A stretch of DNA of 64,000 nucleotides from Knoellia locipacati (GCF_007992835.1 NZ_BKBA01000003.1:744001-808000), one strand, 5' to 3'. Numbered from the stretch's first letter, positions 54,677 to 63,762 are shown. Notes: generated by a model not told the origin, from the sequence alone. Translations and numbers: made by a program.

Positions 54677-54698
54677 AGCGTATGCCGCGGCGTAGGTT
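54677..54698. promoter_or_regulatory. Back-to-back leaderless promoters
   Basis: TACGCT on the minus strand (54682-54677) lies 7 nt before the GNAT ATG; TAGGTT on the plus strand (54693-54698) lies 7 nt before the DUF952 ATG. One GTATGCCG octamer (54680-54687) sits in this 36-bp gap, overlapping the minus -10. Confidence 0.45.
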
Positions 54699-54705
54699 GG
54701 GAGCC

Positions 54706-55056
54706 ATGGCTTCCCCCATCCACCACGTCACCTCGCCACGGACCTGGGAGCGAGCCGTCGCCGAGGGCACGTTCACCGAGTCCACGCTGGACCGGTCGCT
54801 CGAGCAGGAGGGGTTCATCCACTGCTGCGACCCGGCCCAGCTCGACTTCGTCCTGGCGACCTTCTATGCCGGGGTGGGGCACGACCTGCTGCTGCTCACG
54901 ATCGACCCCGAGCTGCTCGAGTCACGCCTCGTGCGCGAGGTCGGCAACCCCGAGACGGGCGAGGAGTTCCCGCACGTCTACGGCCCCATCAACCCCGACG
55001 CCGTCGTCGGGACCCGCCTGCTCACGCCGCCGCACGGGGCACCCGTCGAGCCCTGA
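54706..55056 (+). CDS. DUF952 family protein
   Basis: A 116-residue protein of the DUF952 family. Family features are IHHVTSPRTWERAVAEGTF near the start, LEQEGFIHCCDPAQL, and EEFPHVYGPIN. The fold is related to ADP-ribosyltransferase-like small domains; the function is not established. It is predicted leaderless and monocistronic, ending 12 bp before the convergent LysR gene. Confidence 0.85.
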   Translation: MASPIHHVTSPRTWERAVAEGTFTESTLDRSLEQEGFIHCCDPAQLDFVLATFYAGVGHDLLLLTIDPELLESRLVREVGNPETGEEFPHVYGPINPDAVVGTRLLTPPHGAPVEP

Positions 55057-55068
55057 CCTCCGACGGGC

Positions 55069-55980
55069 TCAGCCGCCGCCGGGGCGGCCACGCCGCGACG
55101 GGTGCGTGTTAAGCTCGAGCAGCATCTCGAGCAGCCGCTCGGCCGCGGGGTTCGGACGACCGGTCTCGCGCACGAGCGCCGAGATCTCGCGGACCGGAGT
55201 GGGGTCGGTGATCCGCAGCCGCAGCACCTCCGGCGGCAGCGCCCGGGCCGCCAGCCGCGGCATGACCGAGATCCCGACGCCGGCCGCGACGAACTGGATC
55301 GCCGAGTGGTGCTCCTGCGCCTGGACCGTGAAGCGCGGGGTGAACCCCGCGGCGGCGCAGGCCGACATGACGATGCGGTGGCCGAGGCTGCCGGTGAGGT
55401 CGTTGGACACCCACGTCTCGCCACGCAGGTCGGCGAGCGCGACGCTGCGCCGGGTCGCCAGCTCGGAGTCGCTCGGCACGACCGCGACGAACGGGTCGCT
55501 CGCGAGGTGCACCCGCCGGTAGCCGGCGCGGCCACCCCCGTCCGGCGGGTCGATGACGACGTCGATGTCCGGGGTGACGTTGCGGCTCGTCACCTCGGTG
55601 AGGACGAGGTCGACGGTGAGGTCGGGCTGCTCGAAGGTGAGCCGCTTGACCAGCGCCGGCATCCAGGCCGACCCCGCCGACGCGAAGTAGCCCACCGTGA
55701 TCCGGCCACTGCGCCCGTCACGCAGGTCGGTGACGACCGAGTCGAGCCGGTCCCACTGGCGCATCGCCTCCTCGGTCTGCGTCGCGAGCTCGAGGCCCGC
55801 GGGCGTGGCCGCGATGCCCCGGCCCTGGCGCTGGAAGAGCACGAGACCGGTCTCGCGGGCGAGGGCGCTGAGGTGCTGGCTCACGGCGCTCGAGGTGAGC
55901 CCGAGGTTGTCGGCGGCGGCCTGCACGGACCCGCTGCCGACCACGGCGCGGAAGACCCTGAGGCGGTGGGGGTCGAGCAT
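55069..55980 (-). CDS. LysR-family transcriptional regulator
   Basis: A 303-residue LysR-type regulator. The N-terminal winged HTH reads LRVFRAVVGSGSVQAAADNLGLTSSAVSQHLSALARETG (about 7-45). The effector-binding domain runs from about 92 (GRITVGYFASAGSAWMPAL). It is predicted leaderless (TAGAGT 6 nt upstream). A 7-bp inverted repeat with an 11-bp spacer lies 32 bp upstream and before a divergent 57-codon gene, its probable target. Effector unknown. Confidence 0.9.
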   Translation of the reverse strand: MLDPHRLRVFRAVVGSGSVQAAADNLGLTSSAVSQHLSALARETGLVLFQRQGRGIAATPAGLELATQTEEAMRQWDRLDSVVTDLRDGRSGRITVGYFASAGSAWMPALVKRLTFEQPDLTVDLVLTEVTSRNVTPDIDVVIDPPDGGGRAGYRRVHLASDPFVAVVPSDSELATRRSVALADLRGETWVSNDLTGSLGHRIVMSACAAAGFTPRFTVQAQEHHSAIQFVAAGVGISVMPRLAARALPPEVLRLRITDPTPVREISALVRETGRPNPAAERLLEMLLELNTHPSRRGRPGGG

Positions 55981-55986
55981 AACTCG

Positions 55987-55992
55987 ACTCTA
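55987..55992 (-). promoter_or_regulatory. -10 element, leaderless start of LysR gene
   Basis: TAGAGT on the minus strand is followed by 6 nt and the ATG at 55980. Confidence 0.5.
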
Positions 55993-56011
55993 CAGTGTTG
56001 CTTAACAACCC

Positions 56012-56036
56012 CTTAGCAAAGTCACGTTGTGCTAAG
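56012..56036. promoter_or_regulatory. LysR-type operator
   Basis: CTTAGCA (56012-56018) and TGCTAAG (56030-56036) form a perfect inverted repeat with an 11-bp spacer, the T-N11-A geometry of LysR sites. A partial copy, GCTTAA, lies at 56000-56005. The whole patch is notably AT-richer than its surroundings. Confidence 0.6.
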
Positions 56037-56062
56037 CAGTTGAAGCGCGGATCATTGACGAC

Positions 56063-56236
56063 ATGATCCCCCGCACCCAGACCTTCACCGCCGCCCACCG
56101 CATCGCCGAGCGCCTGCGCAACTTCCGTCGCCCCGGCACCTCCGGCTGGTCCACGACCGTCGACATGGACAACACCCGCGCCAACCACGAGCTCATGGTC
56201 GCCTCGCAGTTCCAGCAGCACACGCGCTCGATCTGA
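56063..56236 (+). CDS. Small protein (57 aa) divergent from LysR gene
   Basis: The reading frame encodes 57 residues, starting MIPRTQTFTAAHRIAERL and containing a basic, amphipathic first half (RNFRRPG) and a polar second half (DMDNTRANHELMVASQF). It has two Trp/aromatic residues at most and no membrane segment. It begins 27 bp after the LysR operator and is followed by a clear terminator at 56296, so it forms a complete transcription unit. No strong ribosome-binding site is seen. Family unknown to me; it may be the regulated output of the LysR protein. Confidence 0.55.
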   Translation: MIPRTQTFTAAHRIAERLRNFRRPGTSGWSTTVDMDNTRANHELMVASQFQQHTRSI

Positions 56237-56295
56237 GCCGACCCGACCCACTTGCTCCACGGCTCCATCCGCGCCCGGCACCGGGCGCACCCGAC

Positions 56296-56324
56296 AGCGC
56301 TGAACCGTGTCACGGTTCGGCGCT
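56296..56324. terminator. Bidirectional hairpin terminator
   Basis: AGCGCTGAACCGT (56296-56308) pairs with ACGGTTCGGCGCT (56312-56324) with one T-G mismatch and a 3-nt loop. It lies between the 57-codon gene and the convergent SGNH hydrolase gene. Confidence 0.65.
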
Positions 56325-56327
56325 GAC

Positions 56328-57290
56328 TCATCTCCCCAGGCGCTCCCGGACGACCCGGTCGAGCGCCTGGAGCTCGGCCCGGGCCGTCTCGGCGTCCTCC
56401 CCGAGGGCGGTGGCCTCGGCCCGGCGGGCGAGGTCGGCCACGTGGTCGACGTCCAGCCCATGCCGGCGCGCCCCGTCGAGGCTCTCGGCCGAGAGCAGGT
56501 CGGGCAGGCTGAACGTCGGCGCCTCCCCGCGTGAGGCCGGCCCCTGGTCGACCCGGACCTCACCGGCGCGGGCGGCCGCCTCCTCCTCGACACCGAACGC
56601 GGACGTGACGAGCCGGGCGTAGGCCGCGTGCCCGTCGGCGTTGGGGTGGTAGGACTGCTCGAGAGGCCACGACACCCCGTTGAGCCACTCCTGCCCGTCG
56701 CAGACCGCGTGCCCCTCGAACGCCGCGCGCGGGTCGACGAACCCGGCCCCGGCGGCGCGCGCCGCGTCGCCGACCACCGTGGCCAGCTCGCCGACACCCG
56801 CCTCGATCCGGGCCCTCTCGTGAGGGCTGAAGAACGTCAGGGCGTTGCAGTCCTGCCCGTTGAACAGGACGGGGTATGCCGTGACCACGACCTCCGCGTC
56901 CGGCGCACCCTGCGCGATGCGCGCGAGCAGCGACCCCAGCGAGGACGGCAGCTCGGTGCGCAGGGTCGCGATCGCCGCGTCGATGACGGGGTCGGAGTCG
57001 CCCATCCAGGCGGGCTTGGCGCACTCGACGAGCACGGGCACGAACCCGATGTCGTTGCCGCCGACGGTCAGCGAGACGTGCGTCGTCCCCGGTCCGAGCG
57101 CCGCCAGCTGGGCGGCCTCGACGTCGCGGATCGTGGCGCCGAGGCACGCCTGGTAGGCGAGGCCGAGCCCGAGCGCCCGGGCGACGAGGACGGGGTAGCC
57201 CTCGACCGCGCGCCAGCAGTCGTTGACCCGGTCACCCCCGCCGACGCCGGCGGCATACGAGTCTCCGAGGGCGACGTACGGGAGCGACAT
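56328..57290 (-). CDS. SGNH/GDSL-type hydrolase
   Basis: A 320-residue esterase of the SGNH superfamily. The catalytic serine is Ser11 in ALGDSYAAG. Block II Gly is in ACLGATI, block III Asn in TVGGNDIGFV and block V Asp/His in YHPNADGHAAYARL. No signal peptide precedes the catalytic block, so it is probably cytoplasmic, unlike the related Streptomyces lipases. Four cysteines resemble the lipase disulfide pattern, though. The C-terminal ~80 residues are an added helical extension. The ATG at 57290 is preferred over 57302. Substrate unknown. Confidence 0.85.
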   Translation of the reverse strand: MSLPYVALGDSYAAGVGGGDRVNDCWRAVEGYPVLVARALGLGLAYQACLGATIRDVEAAQLAALGPGTTHVSLTVGGNDIGFVPVLVECAKPAWMGDSDPVIDAAIATLRTELPSSLGSLLARIAQGAPDAEVVVTAYPVLFNGQDCNALTFFSPHERARIEAGVGELATVVGDAARAAGAGFVDPRAAFEGHAVCDGQEWLNGVSWPLEQSYHPNADGHAAYARLVTSAFGVEEEAAARAGEVRVDQGPASRGEAPTFSLPDLLSAESLDGARRHGLDVDHVADLARRAEATALGEDAETARAELQALDRVVRERLGR

Positions 57291-57308
57291 CCCGCCATCC
57301 AAGCAGGC

Positions 57309-57689
57309 TCAGGACTGAGCGGTCTCGCCCTCCTGGGCTGCGGCGAGCTGCGCCTTGACGTCGTCCATGTCGAGGCCCTTGATCTGCTCGATGATGCCAT
57401 CGAGCGCCGGGGCGGGGAGGGCGCCGGGCTGCGAGAAGACGAGGATCGAGTCGCGGAAGGCCATGAGCGTCGGGATCGACGTGATCTGCGCCGCGGCGGC
57501 GAGCTGCTGCTCGGCCTCGGTGTCGATCTTGCCGAAGGTGACGTCGGGGTGCTTCTCGGACGCCTCCTCGAACACGGGGGCGAAGCGCTTGCACGGGCCA
57601 CACCACTCGGCCCAGAAGTCCACGAGGACGATGCCGTTGCTCGTCACGGTCTTCTCGAAGGTCTCGGCGGTCAGCTCGACGGTTGCCAT
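57309..57689 (-). CDS. trxA: Thioredoxin
   Basis: A 126-residue thioredoxin with the active site WCGPC (Cys30 and Cys33) and the cis-proline in SIPTLMAF. It reduces protein disulfides in the cytoplasm. The last ~20 residues (DVKAQLAAAQEGETAQS) extend beyond the usual 105-110. It lies 18 bp before the SGNH hydrolase gene, probably co-transcribed. The 293 bp between it and the divergent aminotransferase hold no gene that I can support. Confidence 0.93.
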   Translation of the reverse strand: MATVELTAETFEKTVTSNGIVLVDFWAEWCGPCKRFAPVFEEASEKHPDVTFGKIDTEAEQQLAAAAQITSIPTLMAFRDSILVFSQPGALPAPALDGIIEQIKGLDMDDVKAQLAAAQEGETAQS

Positions 57690-57969
57690 GCAGGGGTCTC
57701 CTCAGCAGTCAGGGGGATGTCAGGGGTGTCTGGTCCATGTTCTTCGAGGGGGTCAACACCGCAGGCCGCGCGGATCATCCACGCAGGGCGCGGGTCCCAC
57801 GCGCCGTGTGCGCCGACGGACGTCACGCCCGGGCCGGGACACGCCACGGGCGCGCGTCGGTACAGGGAGTTCACGACGCGCGCCCGGCTGTTGCCGAGCG
57901 TAGCGAAGATGGCCGGTGGTTGAACAGTCTTTGACGTGTGACGCCTGCCGCGTCGCGCGGCGGGCCCCA

Positions 57970-57975
57970 TATGCT
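57970..57975 (+). promoter_or_regulatory. -10 element, leaderless start of aminotransferase gene
   Basis: TATGCT is followed by 7 nt and the GTG at 57983. The ATG at 57971 lies inside this element and is therefore disfavoured as start. Confidence 0.5.
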
Positions 57976-57982
57976 GCCGAGG

Positions 57983-59329
57983 GTGACGACGACGAGCCAG
58001 ACCACCACGACCGACACCGACCGCAAGCACGTCTTCCACTCGTGGTCCGCGCAGGGCCAGATCTCCCCCGTGGAGGTGGTGGGTGCGCAGGGATCGCACT
58101 TCGAGCTCGCCGACGGCAGCCGCTACCTCGACTTCTCGAGCCAGCTCGTCAACGTCAACATCGGGTACCAGCACCCCAAGCTCGTCGCCGCCATCCAGGA
58201 GCAGGCCGGCCGGCTGCTCACCGTCTCGCCCGCCTTCGCCAACGATGTCCGCTCCGAGGCGGCCCGGCTCATCGCCGAGCTGGCACCCGGCGACCTCGAC
58301 TCGGTCTTCTTCACCAACGGCGGCGCCGAGGCGACCGAGAACGCCATGCGGATGGCGCGGCTGCACACGGGCCGCCAGAAGGTCCTCACGACCTACCGCA
58401 GCTACCACGGGGCGACGGCCGGGGCGATCGCGGCGACCGGTGAGCCGCGGCGCTGGGCCTCCGAGCCGTCGGTGCCCGGGATCGTCCACTTCTGGGGCCC
58501 CTACCTCTACCGCTCCGCCTTCCACGCCACGACCGAGGAGGAGGAGTGCGCGCGGGCGCTGCAGCACCTGCGCGACACGATCATGGTCGAGGGCGGCTCG
58601 ACGATCGCCGCGATCATGCTGGAGACGGTCGTCGGCACCAACGGCGTGCTCGTCCCGCCGGCGGGCTACCTCGCCGGGGTGCGTGAGATCTGCGACGAGC
58701 ACGGCATCGTCTTCATCGCCGATGAGGTCATGGCGGGGTTCGGCCGCTGCGGCGAGTGGTTTGCCGTCGACCGGTGGGGCGTCACGCCGGACCTCATCTG
58801 CTTCGCCAAGGGCGTGAACTCGGGCTACGTGCCGCTCGGCGGGGTCGTCATCTCCGCGGACGTCGCGGCGACGTTCGCCGACCGCGCCTACCCGGGCGGC
58901 CTCACCTACTCGGGCCACCCGCTGGCCTGCGCCTCGGCCGTCGCGTCGATCGGCATCTTCAAGGAGGAGGGCATCCTCGAGCACGTGCGCGGCGTCGAGG
59001 AGACGGTGCTGCGCCCCGGCCTCGAGGCGATCGCGGACCGGCACCCGTCGGTGGGCGAGGTCCGCGGAGTCGGGTTCATGTATGCCGTGGAGCTGGTCCG
59101 CGACCGCGGCTCGCGCGAGCCGCTGGTCCCGTTCAACGCCTCCGGCGCCGCGGCGAAGCCGATGGTGGAGTTCGCAGCGGCGTGCAAGGAGAACGGTCTG
59201 TGGCCCTTCGTCCACTTCAACCGCACCCACGTCGTGCCGCCGTGCACGACGACCGCGGCCGAGATGCGCGAGGGCCTCGAGATGCTCGACGCGGCGCTCG
59301 ACGTCGCCGACCGCCACACGACCGGCTGA
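57983..59329 (+). CDS. Class III (omega-type) PLP aminotransferase
   Basis: A 448-residue fold-type I aminotransferase. The PLP phosphate-binding stretch is FFTNGGAEATENAMRMAR; aromatic stacking and the cofactor-nitrogen aspartate lie in GIVFIADEVMAGFGR; the Schiff-base lysine is in LICFAKGVNSGYVPLGG. The group includes beta-alanine-, taurine- and other omega-amino-acid:pyruvate transaminases. Amino donor unknown. GTG at 57983 is chosen on the leaderless -10. Its stop abuts the stop of the convergent GH13 gene with no gap. Confidence 0.87.
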   Translation: MTTTSQTTTTDTDRKHVFHSWSAQGQISPVEVVGAQGSHFELADGSRYLDFSSQLVNVNIGYQHPKLVAAIQEQAGRLLTVSPAFANDVRSEAARLIAELAPGDLDSVFFTNGGAEATENAMRMARLHTGRQKVLTTYRSYHGATAGAIAATGEPRRWASEPSVPGIVHFWGPYLYRSAFHATTEEEECARALQHLRDTIMVEGGSTIAAIMLETVVGTNGVLVPPAGYLAGVREICDEHGIVFIADEVMAGFGRCGEWFAVDRWGVTPDLICFAKGVNSGYVPLGGVVISADVAATFADRAYPGGLTYSGHPLACASAVASIGIFKEEGILEHVRGVEETVLRPGLEAIADRHPSVGEVRGVGFMYAVELVRDRGSREPLVPFNASGAAAKPMVEFAAACKENGLWPFVHFNRTHVVPPCTTTAAEMREGLEMLDAALDVADRHTTG

Positions 59330-61150
59330 CTACTCCTCGCGGGTGAGGACGACCGCGCTGTAGGGGCCGAGCGCGAGGACGGCGCTCTGCTCGCACCCGT
59401 CCATCGGCGGGCCGTCGGCCTCGACGTCGAATGCGTCGACGCCACCGAACTCGGGGGCGTAGAGCGGCGAGTCCGAGTTGAAGCGGACCTTCCACGACCC
59501 CGGCGCCGGCATGCCGACCGCGAGCTCGCGGTGCACCTGCGTGGAGAAGTTGAGGACGACGAGGGTGTCGTCGTGCGCCCCACCCTCGGCCCACCGGTGG
59601 ACGACGAGCAGTTTGTCCTCGTCGTCGAGGCGCAGGACGCTCGTGCCCGAGCCGCGCAGCCCGCGGCTGACGCTGTCGGAGTTGCGGCGCAGCCGGATGA
59701 GGTCGCGGTGCAGGGCGACGATGCCCGAGTGGGCCTCGGACTTGTCCCAGTCGAGGGCGACCGAGTCGTCGAACCAACGGTCCTCGAGGAACTCCTGCCC
59801 CTGGAAGAGCATGGGGATGCCGGGTGAGCACATCACGGTGACGAAGCCGAGCGCGGCGCGCTTCTTGGCCGCCCACGAGTCGGCGTCGCCCGGAGCCACG
59901 GCCTCGGGGAGGCGGGTCTTGCCGTTGGCCACCTCGTCGTGGGACTCGGTGTAGATGACGCGGGTGCCGGCCGGGCCACGGTCCTCGCCGAGCAGGGCCG
60001 CAGCCACCGCCGCGAGGTCGCGGTGCTCGTCGCTCAGCTCGGTGAGCGCCCGGCGCACGGGGTGCACGAAGCCGGCGTCCCACTGGGCGTGGAAGCCGAG
60101 TCCGCCCTCGTCGCTGTCCGTCGTGACGAGCGGGTCGTTCTGGAGGTCCTCGGCGATGAGCAGCTTCCACGGCTGGCGGTCGCGGATCTCGGAGGTGAGC
60201 CAGGCGAGGTAGCTGCCGCCGTCGGGGATCGCCGCCCCGCCGTCCCAGGTGCCACCCGTGGTCGAGCGGATGTAGTTCGTCGCGTCGAACCGCAGCCCGT
60301 CGCACCGGAACTCCTCGAGCCAGAGCAGCGCGCTGTCACGCAGGAAGTCGCGCACCTCGGGGCGGCCGTAGTCGGGCCGGGTCGCGCCCCACGGGGTCTC
60401 GGCCCGCCAGTCGTTGTAGAAGTAGATCCCGCCACCCTCGCCCTCGAACCAGCCGTCGAAGCGCCAGAGGTCGAGGTCGGAGGGCCCGATGTGGTTGTGC
60501 ACGACGTCGACGATGACGGCCATGCCGTGCTCGTGGGCCGCGCGCACGAACGCCTTGAACGCGTCGGGCCCGCCGTAGCCGGACTCGACGGCGAACATGT
60601 GGCTGGGGTTGTAGCCCCACGAGATGTCGCCGGCGTACTCGAACGGCGGCATGACCTGGATGACCGAGACGCCGAGGTCGCGCAGGTGGTCCAGCCGGTG
60701 CACGGCCGAGTCGAAGCTGCCGCGACCACCGTTGCCGTCACCCCCGAAGGTGCCCACGTGCATCTCGTAGATGACGACGTCGTCCCAGGACGGCATACGG
60801 AAGCCGTTCTCGCCCCAGTCGAAGGAGGCCGGGTCGTAGATGACGCAGTTGCCCACCGAGCTCGTCATCTGGCGGGCGTAGGGGTCGGCGCGCCAGACGA
60901 CCTCGGAGCCGGTGTCGACCTGGAACTGGTACTCCTGCCCCGCGTGCGCGCCCGGGACGTGGACCGACCAGGTGCCGGCCTCGCCGTCCCCGTCGCGCTC
61001 GAGCTGCGGGTTGTTGCCGCTGTCCCACTCGTTGAAGTCGCCGACCACCCAGACGTGCTGCGCGTGCGGTGCCCACACCCGGAAGGTCACGCCGTCGTCG
61101 GCCAGCGTGGCGCCCATGCCGTCATGGGGAGAGGGTGCGGTGAAGGTCAT
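59330..61150 (-). CDS. GH13 alpha-glucan enzyme, branching-enzyme/TreZ-like
   Basis: A 606-residue two-domain protein. A CBM48 domain (about 8-100: GVTFRVWAPHAQHVWVVGDFNEW) precedes a GH13 barrel. Catalytic residues are the nucleophile Asp in CDGLRFDATNYI, the acid Glu in LLIAEDLQND and the stabilising Asp in YTESHDEVANG; VDVVHNHIGP is region I. It is shorter than a standard GlgB. Either branching enzyme or maltooligosyltrehalose hydrolase-like activity is possible; context (glgC at 22135) only weakly supports glycogen. Predicted leaderless. Confidence 0.82.
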   Translation of the reverse strand: MTFTAPSPHDGMGATLADDGVTFRVWAPHAQHVWVVGDFNEWDSGNNPQLERDGDGEAGTWSVHVPGAHAGQEYQFQVDTGSEVVWRADPYARQMTSSVGNCVIYDPASFDWGENGFRMPSWDDVVIYEMHVGTFGGDGNGGRGSFDSAVHRLDHLRDLGVSVIQVMPPFEYAGDISWGYNPSHMFAVESGYGGPDAFKAFVRAAHEHGMAVIVDVVHNHIGPSDLDLWRFDGWFEGEGGGIYFYNDWRAETPWGATRPDYGRPEVRDFLRDSALLWLEEFRCDGLRFDATNYIRSTTGGTWDGGAAIPDGGSYLAWLTSEIRDRQPWKLLIAEDLQNDPLVTTDSDEGGLGFHAQWDAGFVHPVRRALTELSDEHRDLAAVAAALLGEDRGPAGTRVIYTESHDEVANGKTRLPEAVAPGDADSWAAKKRAALGFVTVMCSPGIPMLFQGQEFLEDRWFDDSVALDWDKSEAHSGIVALHRDLIRLRRNSDSVSRGLRGSGTSVLRLDDEDKLLVVHRWAEGGAHDDTLVVLNFSTQVHRELAVGMPAPGSWKVRFNSDSPLYAPEFGGVDAFDVEADGPPMDGCEQSAVLALGPYSAVVLTREE

Positions 61151-61156
61151 GGCGCC

Positions 61157-61162
61157 AACCTA
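61157..61162 (-). promoter_or_regulatory. -10 element, leaderless start of GH13 gene
   Basis: TAGGTT on the minus strand is followed by 6 nt and the ATG at 61150. Confidence 0.5.
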
Positions 61163-61186
61163 GTGGCGGCCGGACCGCCACGGCCC

Positions 61187-61831
61187 CTAGCGCCAGACCG
61201 GGGCCACCTCGCGGTGGTAGGACCGGCCGAACACCCGGCTGAGCACGAACCGCACCGGCGCCGGCACGAGGGCACCGAGGGACTGCTGGACCCGTGGCTC
61301 GGCGCCGTCCTGGAGCCACGCGAACATCTCGCCGGTATGCCGTGGGCTCCCCTTGCGCAGCTGCTTCTCGACCGCCTTCCACTCGGGTGTCTCCATCCGG
61401 GCGGCGATGACCGGGACGACGTCGGTCTCCTCGTGGACGAGGTGGGCGTCGGTGACCTGCGCGGCGGCGGCCACGGCAGAGGCCGCAGCCGACGCGTTGG
61501 CGGCGCTCGGGTCCGTGGCCAGCGCGTCGATCGCCGCGGTGGCGCCCTGCATGGACGAGCTCATCGCCTCGTGCTCGGCCTCCATCGCGTCGACGAGCGC
61601 GGGGTCGAGGACGGCGGGGCCGAGGCTGCGCACGTAGGGGAAGACGTGGGTGTCCTCCCCGACGTGGTGGTGGTGCAGCTGGTTCCACAGGGTCGACCAG
61701 GCGCGCTGCAGGGCTCGCGCCCGCTGCTGGTCCCCGGCGGGGAACGCGCGCAGCGCGGTCTCCATCCGGGCGAGGTCACGCCGGACGGCGGCGTGGACGA
61801 TGGCGTTCATGTTGAGGTCCGCATCAGCCAT
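61187..61831 (-). CDS. Hemerythrin-domain protein
   Basis: A 214-residue protein with an N-terminal HHE four-helix domain. Metal-ligand histidines and acids are suggested by IVHAAVRRDLARM, LHHHHVGEDTHVFPYV, EAEHEAMSS and HLVHEETDVVPV. A C-terminal ~60 residues form a basic, hydrophobic tail (LVPAPVRFVLSRVFGRSYHRE). It may bind iron and oxygen or NO, as in stress-related hemerythrins. The ATG at 61831 is fixed by TACCCT 6 nt upstream. Confidence 0.82.
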   Translation of the reverse strand: MADADLNMNAIVHAAVRRDLARMETALRAFPAGDQQRARALQRAWSTLWNQLHHHHVGEDTHVFPYVRSLGPAVLDPALVDAMEAEHEAMSSSMQGATAAIDALATDPSAANASAAASAVAAAAQVTDAHLVHEETDVVPVIAARMETPEWKAVEKQLRKGSPRHTGEMFAWLQDGAEPRVQQSLGALVPAPVRFVLSRVFGRSYHREVAPVWR

Positions 61832-61837
61832 CTTTCG

Positions 61838-61843
61838 AGGGTA
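61838..61843 (-). promoter_or_regulatory. -10 element, leaderless start of hemerythrin gene
   Basis: TACCCT on the minus strand is followed by 6 nt and the ATG at 61831. Confidence 0.5.
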
Positions 61844-61907
61844 GGACCGGGCGGCGGGACGCGACGGCCGTTTGCGACATCCCGCGGCGGGGGTGCGCAC
61901 GGGCTGC

Positions 61908-61913
61908 CACGAT
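61908..61913 (+). promoter_or_regulatory. -10 element, leaderless start
   Basis: CACGAT is followed by 6 nt and the GTG at 61920. Confidence 0.4.
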
Positions 61914-61919
61914 GGCGTC

Positions 61920-62351
61920 GTGGACGTGCGCATCGTCGGGGAGCCGCTCCCACCACCCGTGCTGGGTGGGCGGGGGCTGCTCGTCGGGATGCAGCGCGGC
62001 AGGGTCGTCGTGGACCCGCGGCCGGTCGAGGGGTCTTCGATGGCGTTCGACGTCTCGCTCGACGTCGTCGTCACCTCCGACGGGGTGGACCTGCGCGGTC
62101 CGTGGGTGCAGGGGCGGCGCGGCGACCGGTTCCTCTATCTCTGCTGGGGGCACGCGGGCCGCGACCCGGGCGACGTCGACACGGTCCGACGGGCCAAGCT
62201 CATGCTCGGCGTGCTCGACCCGGCGGACCTGCTCGATGCGGCTGAGGACGACGTGCTCGTCGGACGGCTGTCGCTCGTCGACCCCCGGGGCGGGCCGGTG
62301 TGCGCCGCGGTCCGGCCGCCCGCCATCCGGTGGACGCTCGAACGCCCCTGA
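61920..62351 (+). CDS. DUF5990 family protein
   Basis: A 143-residue protein. The start VRIVGEPLPPPVLGG and the segments VQGRRGDRFLYLCWG and GVDLRGPWVQ match the DUF5990 family of actinobacteria, whose function is unknown. It is predominantly beta-strand, with no signal or membrane segment. The GTG at 61920 is set by the leaderless -10. The stop is 1 bp from that of the convergent fumC. Confidence 0.75.
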   Translation: MDVRIVGEPLPPPVLGGRGLLVGMQRGRVVVDPRPVEGSSMAFDVSLDVVVTSDGVDLRGPWVQGRRGDRFLYLCWGHAGRDPGDVDTVRRAKLMLGVLDPADLLDAAEDDVLVGRLSLVDPRGGPVCAAVRPPAIRWTLERP

Positions 62352-62352
62352 C

Positions 62353-63756
62353 TCAGCTGTGGGTCATGTCCTCGGGGACGACCCACTCGTCGAACTGCTC
62401 GCCGGTGACGTGCCCCGACGCCAGCGCGGCCTCGCGCAGCGACAGCCCCTGCTTGTGGGCGCTCTTGGCGATGGCTGCCGCCTTGTCGTAGCCGATGTGG
62501 CGGTTGAGGGCGGTGACGAGCATGAGGTTGCTCTCGAGGTTGGCCTCGATCCGCTCGGTGTTGGGCTCGATCCCGCGGGCACAGTGCTCGGTGAACGACC
62601 GGCACCCGTCGGCGAGCAGCCGGGTCGACTCGAGCACCGCGTGCGCCATGACGGGCTTGTAGACGTTGAGCTGGAAGTTGCCCTGCGACCCGGCGAACGC
62701 CACCGTCGCGTCGTTGCCGAAGACGCGGGTCGCGACCATGGTGAGCGCCTCGGCCTGGGTCGGGTTGACCTTGCCCGGCATGATCGAGCTGCCCGGCTCG
62801 TTCTCGGGGATCCGCAGCTCGCCGAGGCCGTTGCGCGGCCCCGACGCGTACCAGCGGACGTCGTTGGCGAGCTTCATGAGCACCCCGCCGAGGGTGCGCA
62901 GCCCGGCGCTCACCCCGACGAGCGCGTCGTGCGCCGACAGCGCCGCGAAGAGGTCGGGCGCCTGCCGGAACGCCTGACCCGTCTCGGCCGCGATCTTCTC
63001 GGCCGCGAGGGCACCGAACCTCGGGTGCGCGTTGAGCCCGGTCCCGACGGCGGTGCCACCGATGGCGAGCGCCCGGGTGGCCTCCACGGCATACGACAGG
63101 GCGAGCATCGCGTCGTCGAGCTGCGCGACCCAGCCACCGAAGACCTGGCCGAGCGTCACCGGGGTCGCGTCCTGCAGGTGGGTGCGGCCCACCATGACGA
63201 CGTCCTTGTATGCCGTCCGCTTGCCGTCGAGGACCTCGCGCAGCTCCGCGACGGCCGGCTCGAGACGCTCGACGACCTCGAGGACGACGGCGATGTGCAT
63301 GGCCGTCGGGAAGGTGTCGTTGCTCGACTGGCCGCGGTTGACGTGGTCGTTGGGGTGGACCGGGGTCTTGGACCCGCGCTCGCCGCCGGCCAGCTCGATG
63401 GCGCGGTTCGACACGACCTCGTTGGCGTTCATGTTGGACTGCGTGCCCGAGCCGGTCTGGAAGACGACGAGCGGGAAGTGCGCGTCGAGCGAGCCCGAGA
63501 TGACGTCGTCGGCCGCCCGCACGACGAGGTCCGCGACGTCGGCGGGGAGCTCACCGAGCTCGCCGTTGGCCTGCGCCGCAGCCTTCTTGAGGATGCCGAG
63601 GGCCCGGATCATCGGACGACCCCACACGAACGTGTCGCGCCCGATGTCGAAGTTCTCGATGCTGCGCTGCGTCTGCGCTCCCCAGTACGCGTCGGCCGGT
63701 ACCTCGACCGAGCCCATCGTGTCGGATTCGGTCCTCGATGCCTGTGCTTCCGCCAT
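62353..63756 (-). CDS. fumC: Class II fumarate hydratase
   Basis: A 467-residue enzyme of the fumarase/aspartase superfamily, interconverting fumarate and malate in the citric acid cycle. Signatures include [53 protein letters not shown] and the mobile loop [16 protein letters not shown] with the catalytic serine. It matches FumC rather than aspartase by these motifs and length. Predicted leaderless (TACGGT 6 nt upstream of ATG), divergent from a HAD phosphatase gene. Confidence 0.95.
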   Translation of the reverse strand: MAEAQASRTESDTMGSVEVPADAYWGAQTQRSIENFDIGRDTFVWGRPMIRALGILKKAAAQANGELGELPADVADLVVRAADDVISGSLDAHFPLVVFQTGSGTQSNMNANEVVSNRAIELAGGERGSKTPVHPNDHVNRGQSSNDTFPTAMHIAVVLEVVERLEPAVAELREVLDGKRTAYKDVVMVGRTHLQDATPVTLGQVFGGWVAQLDDAMLALSYAVEATRALAIGGTAVGTGLNAHPRFGALAAEKIAAETGQAFRQAPDLFAALSAHDALVGVSAGLRTLGGVLMKLANDVRWYASGPRNGLGELRIPENEPGSSIMPGKVNPTQAEALTMVATRVFGNDATVAFAGSQGNFQLNVYKPVMAHAVLESTRLLADGCRSFTEHCARGIEPNTERIEANLESNLMLVTALNRHIGYDKAAAIAKSAHKQGLSLREAALASGHVTGEQFDEWVVPEDMTHS

Positions 63757-63762
63757 GGCTCC

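Noticed and set aside
57671-57850. Minus-strand frame upstream of trxA ending in an acidic cysteine-containing segment, possibly a small protein
   Set aside because: It overlaps the trxA start, lacks a clear ribosome-binding site or -10, and shows no WhiB-type cysteine set.
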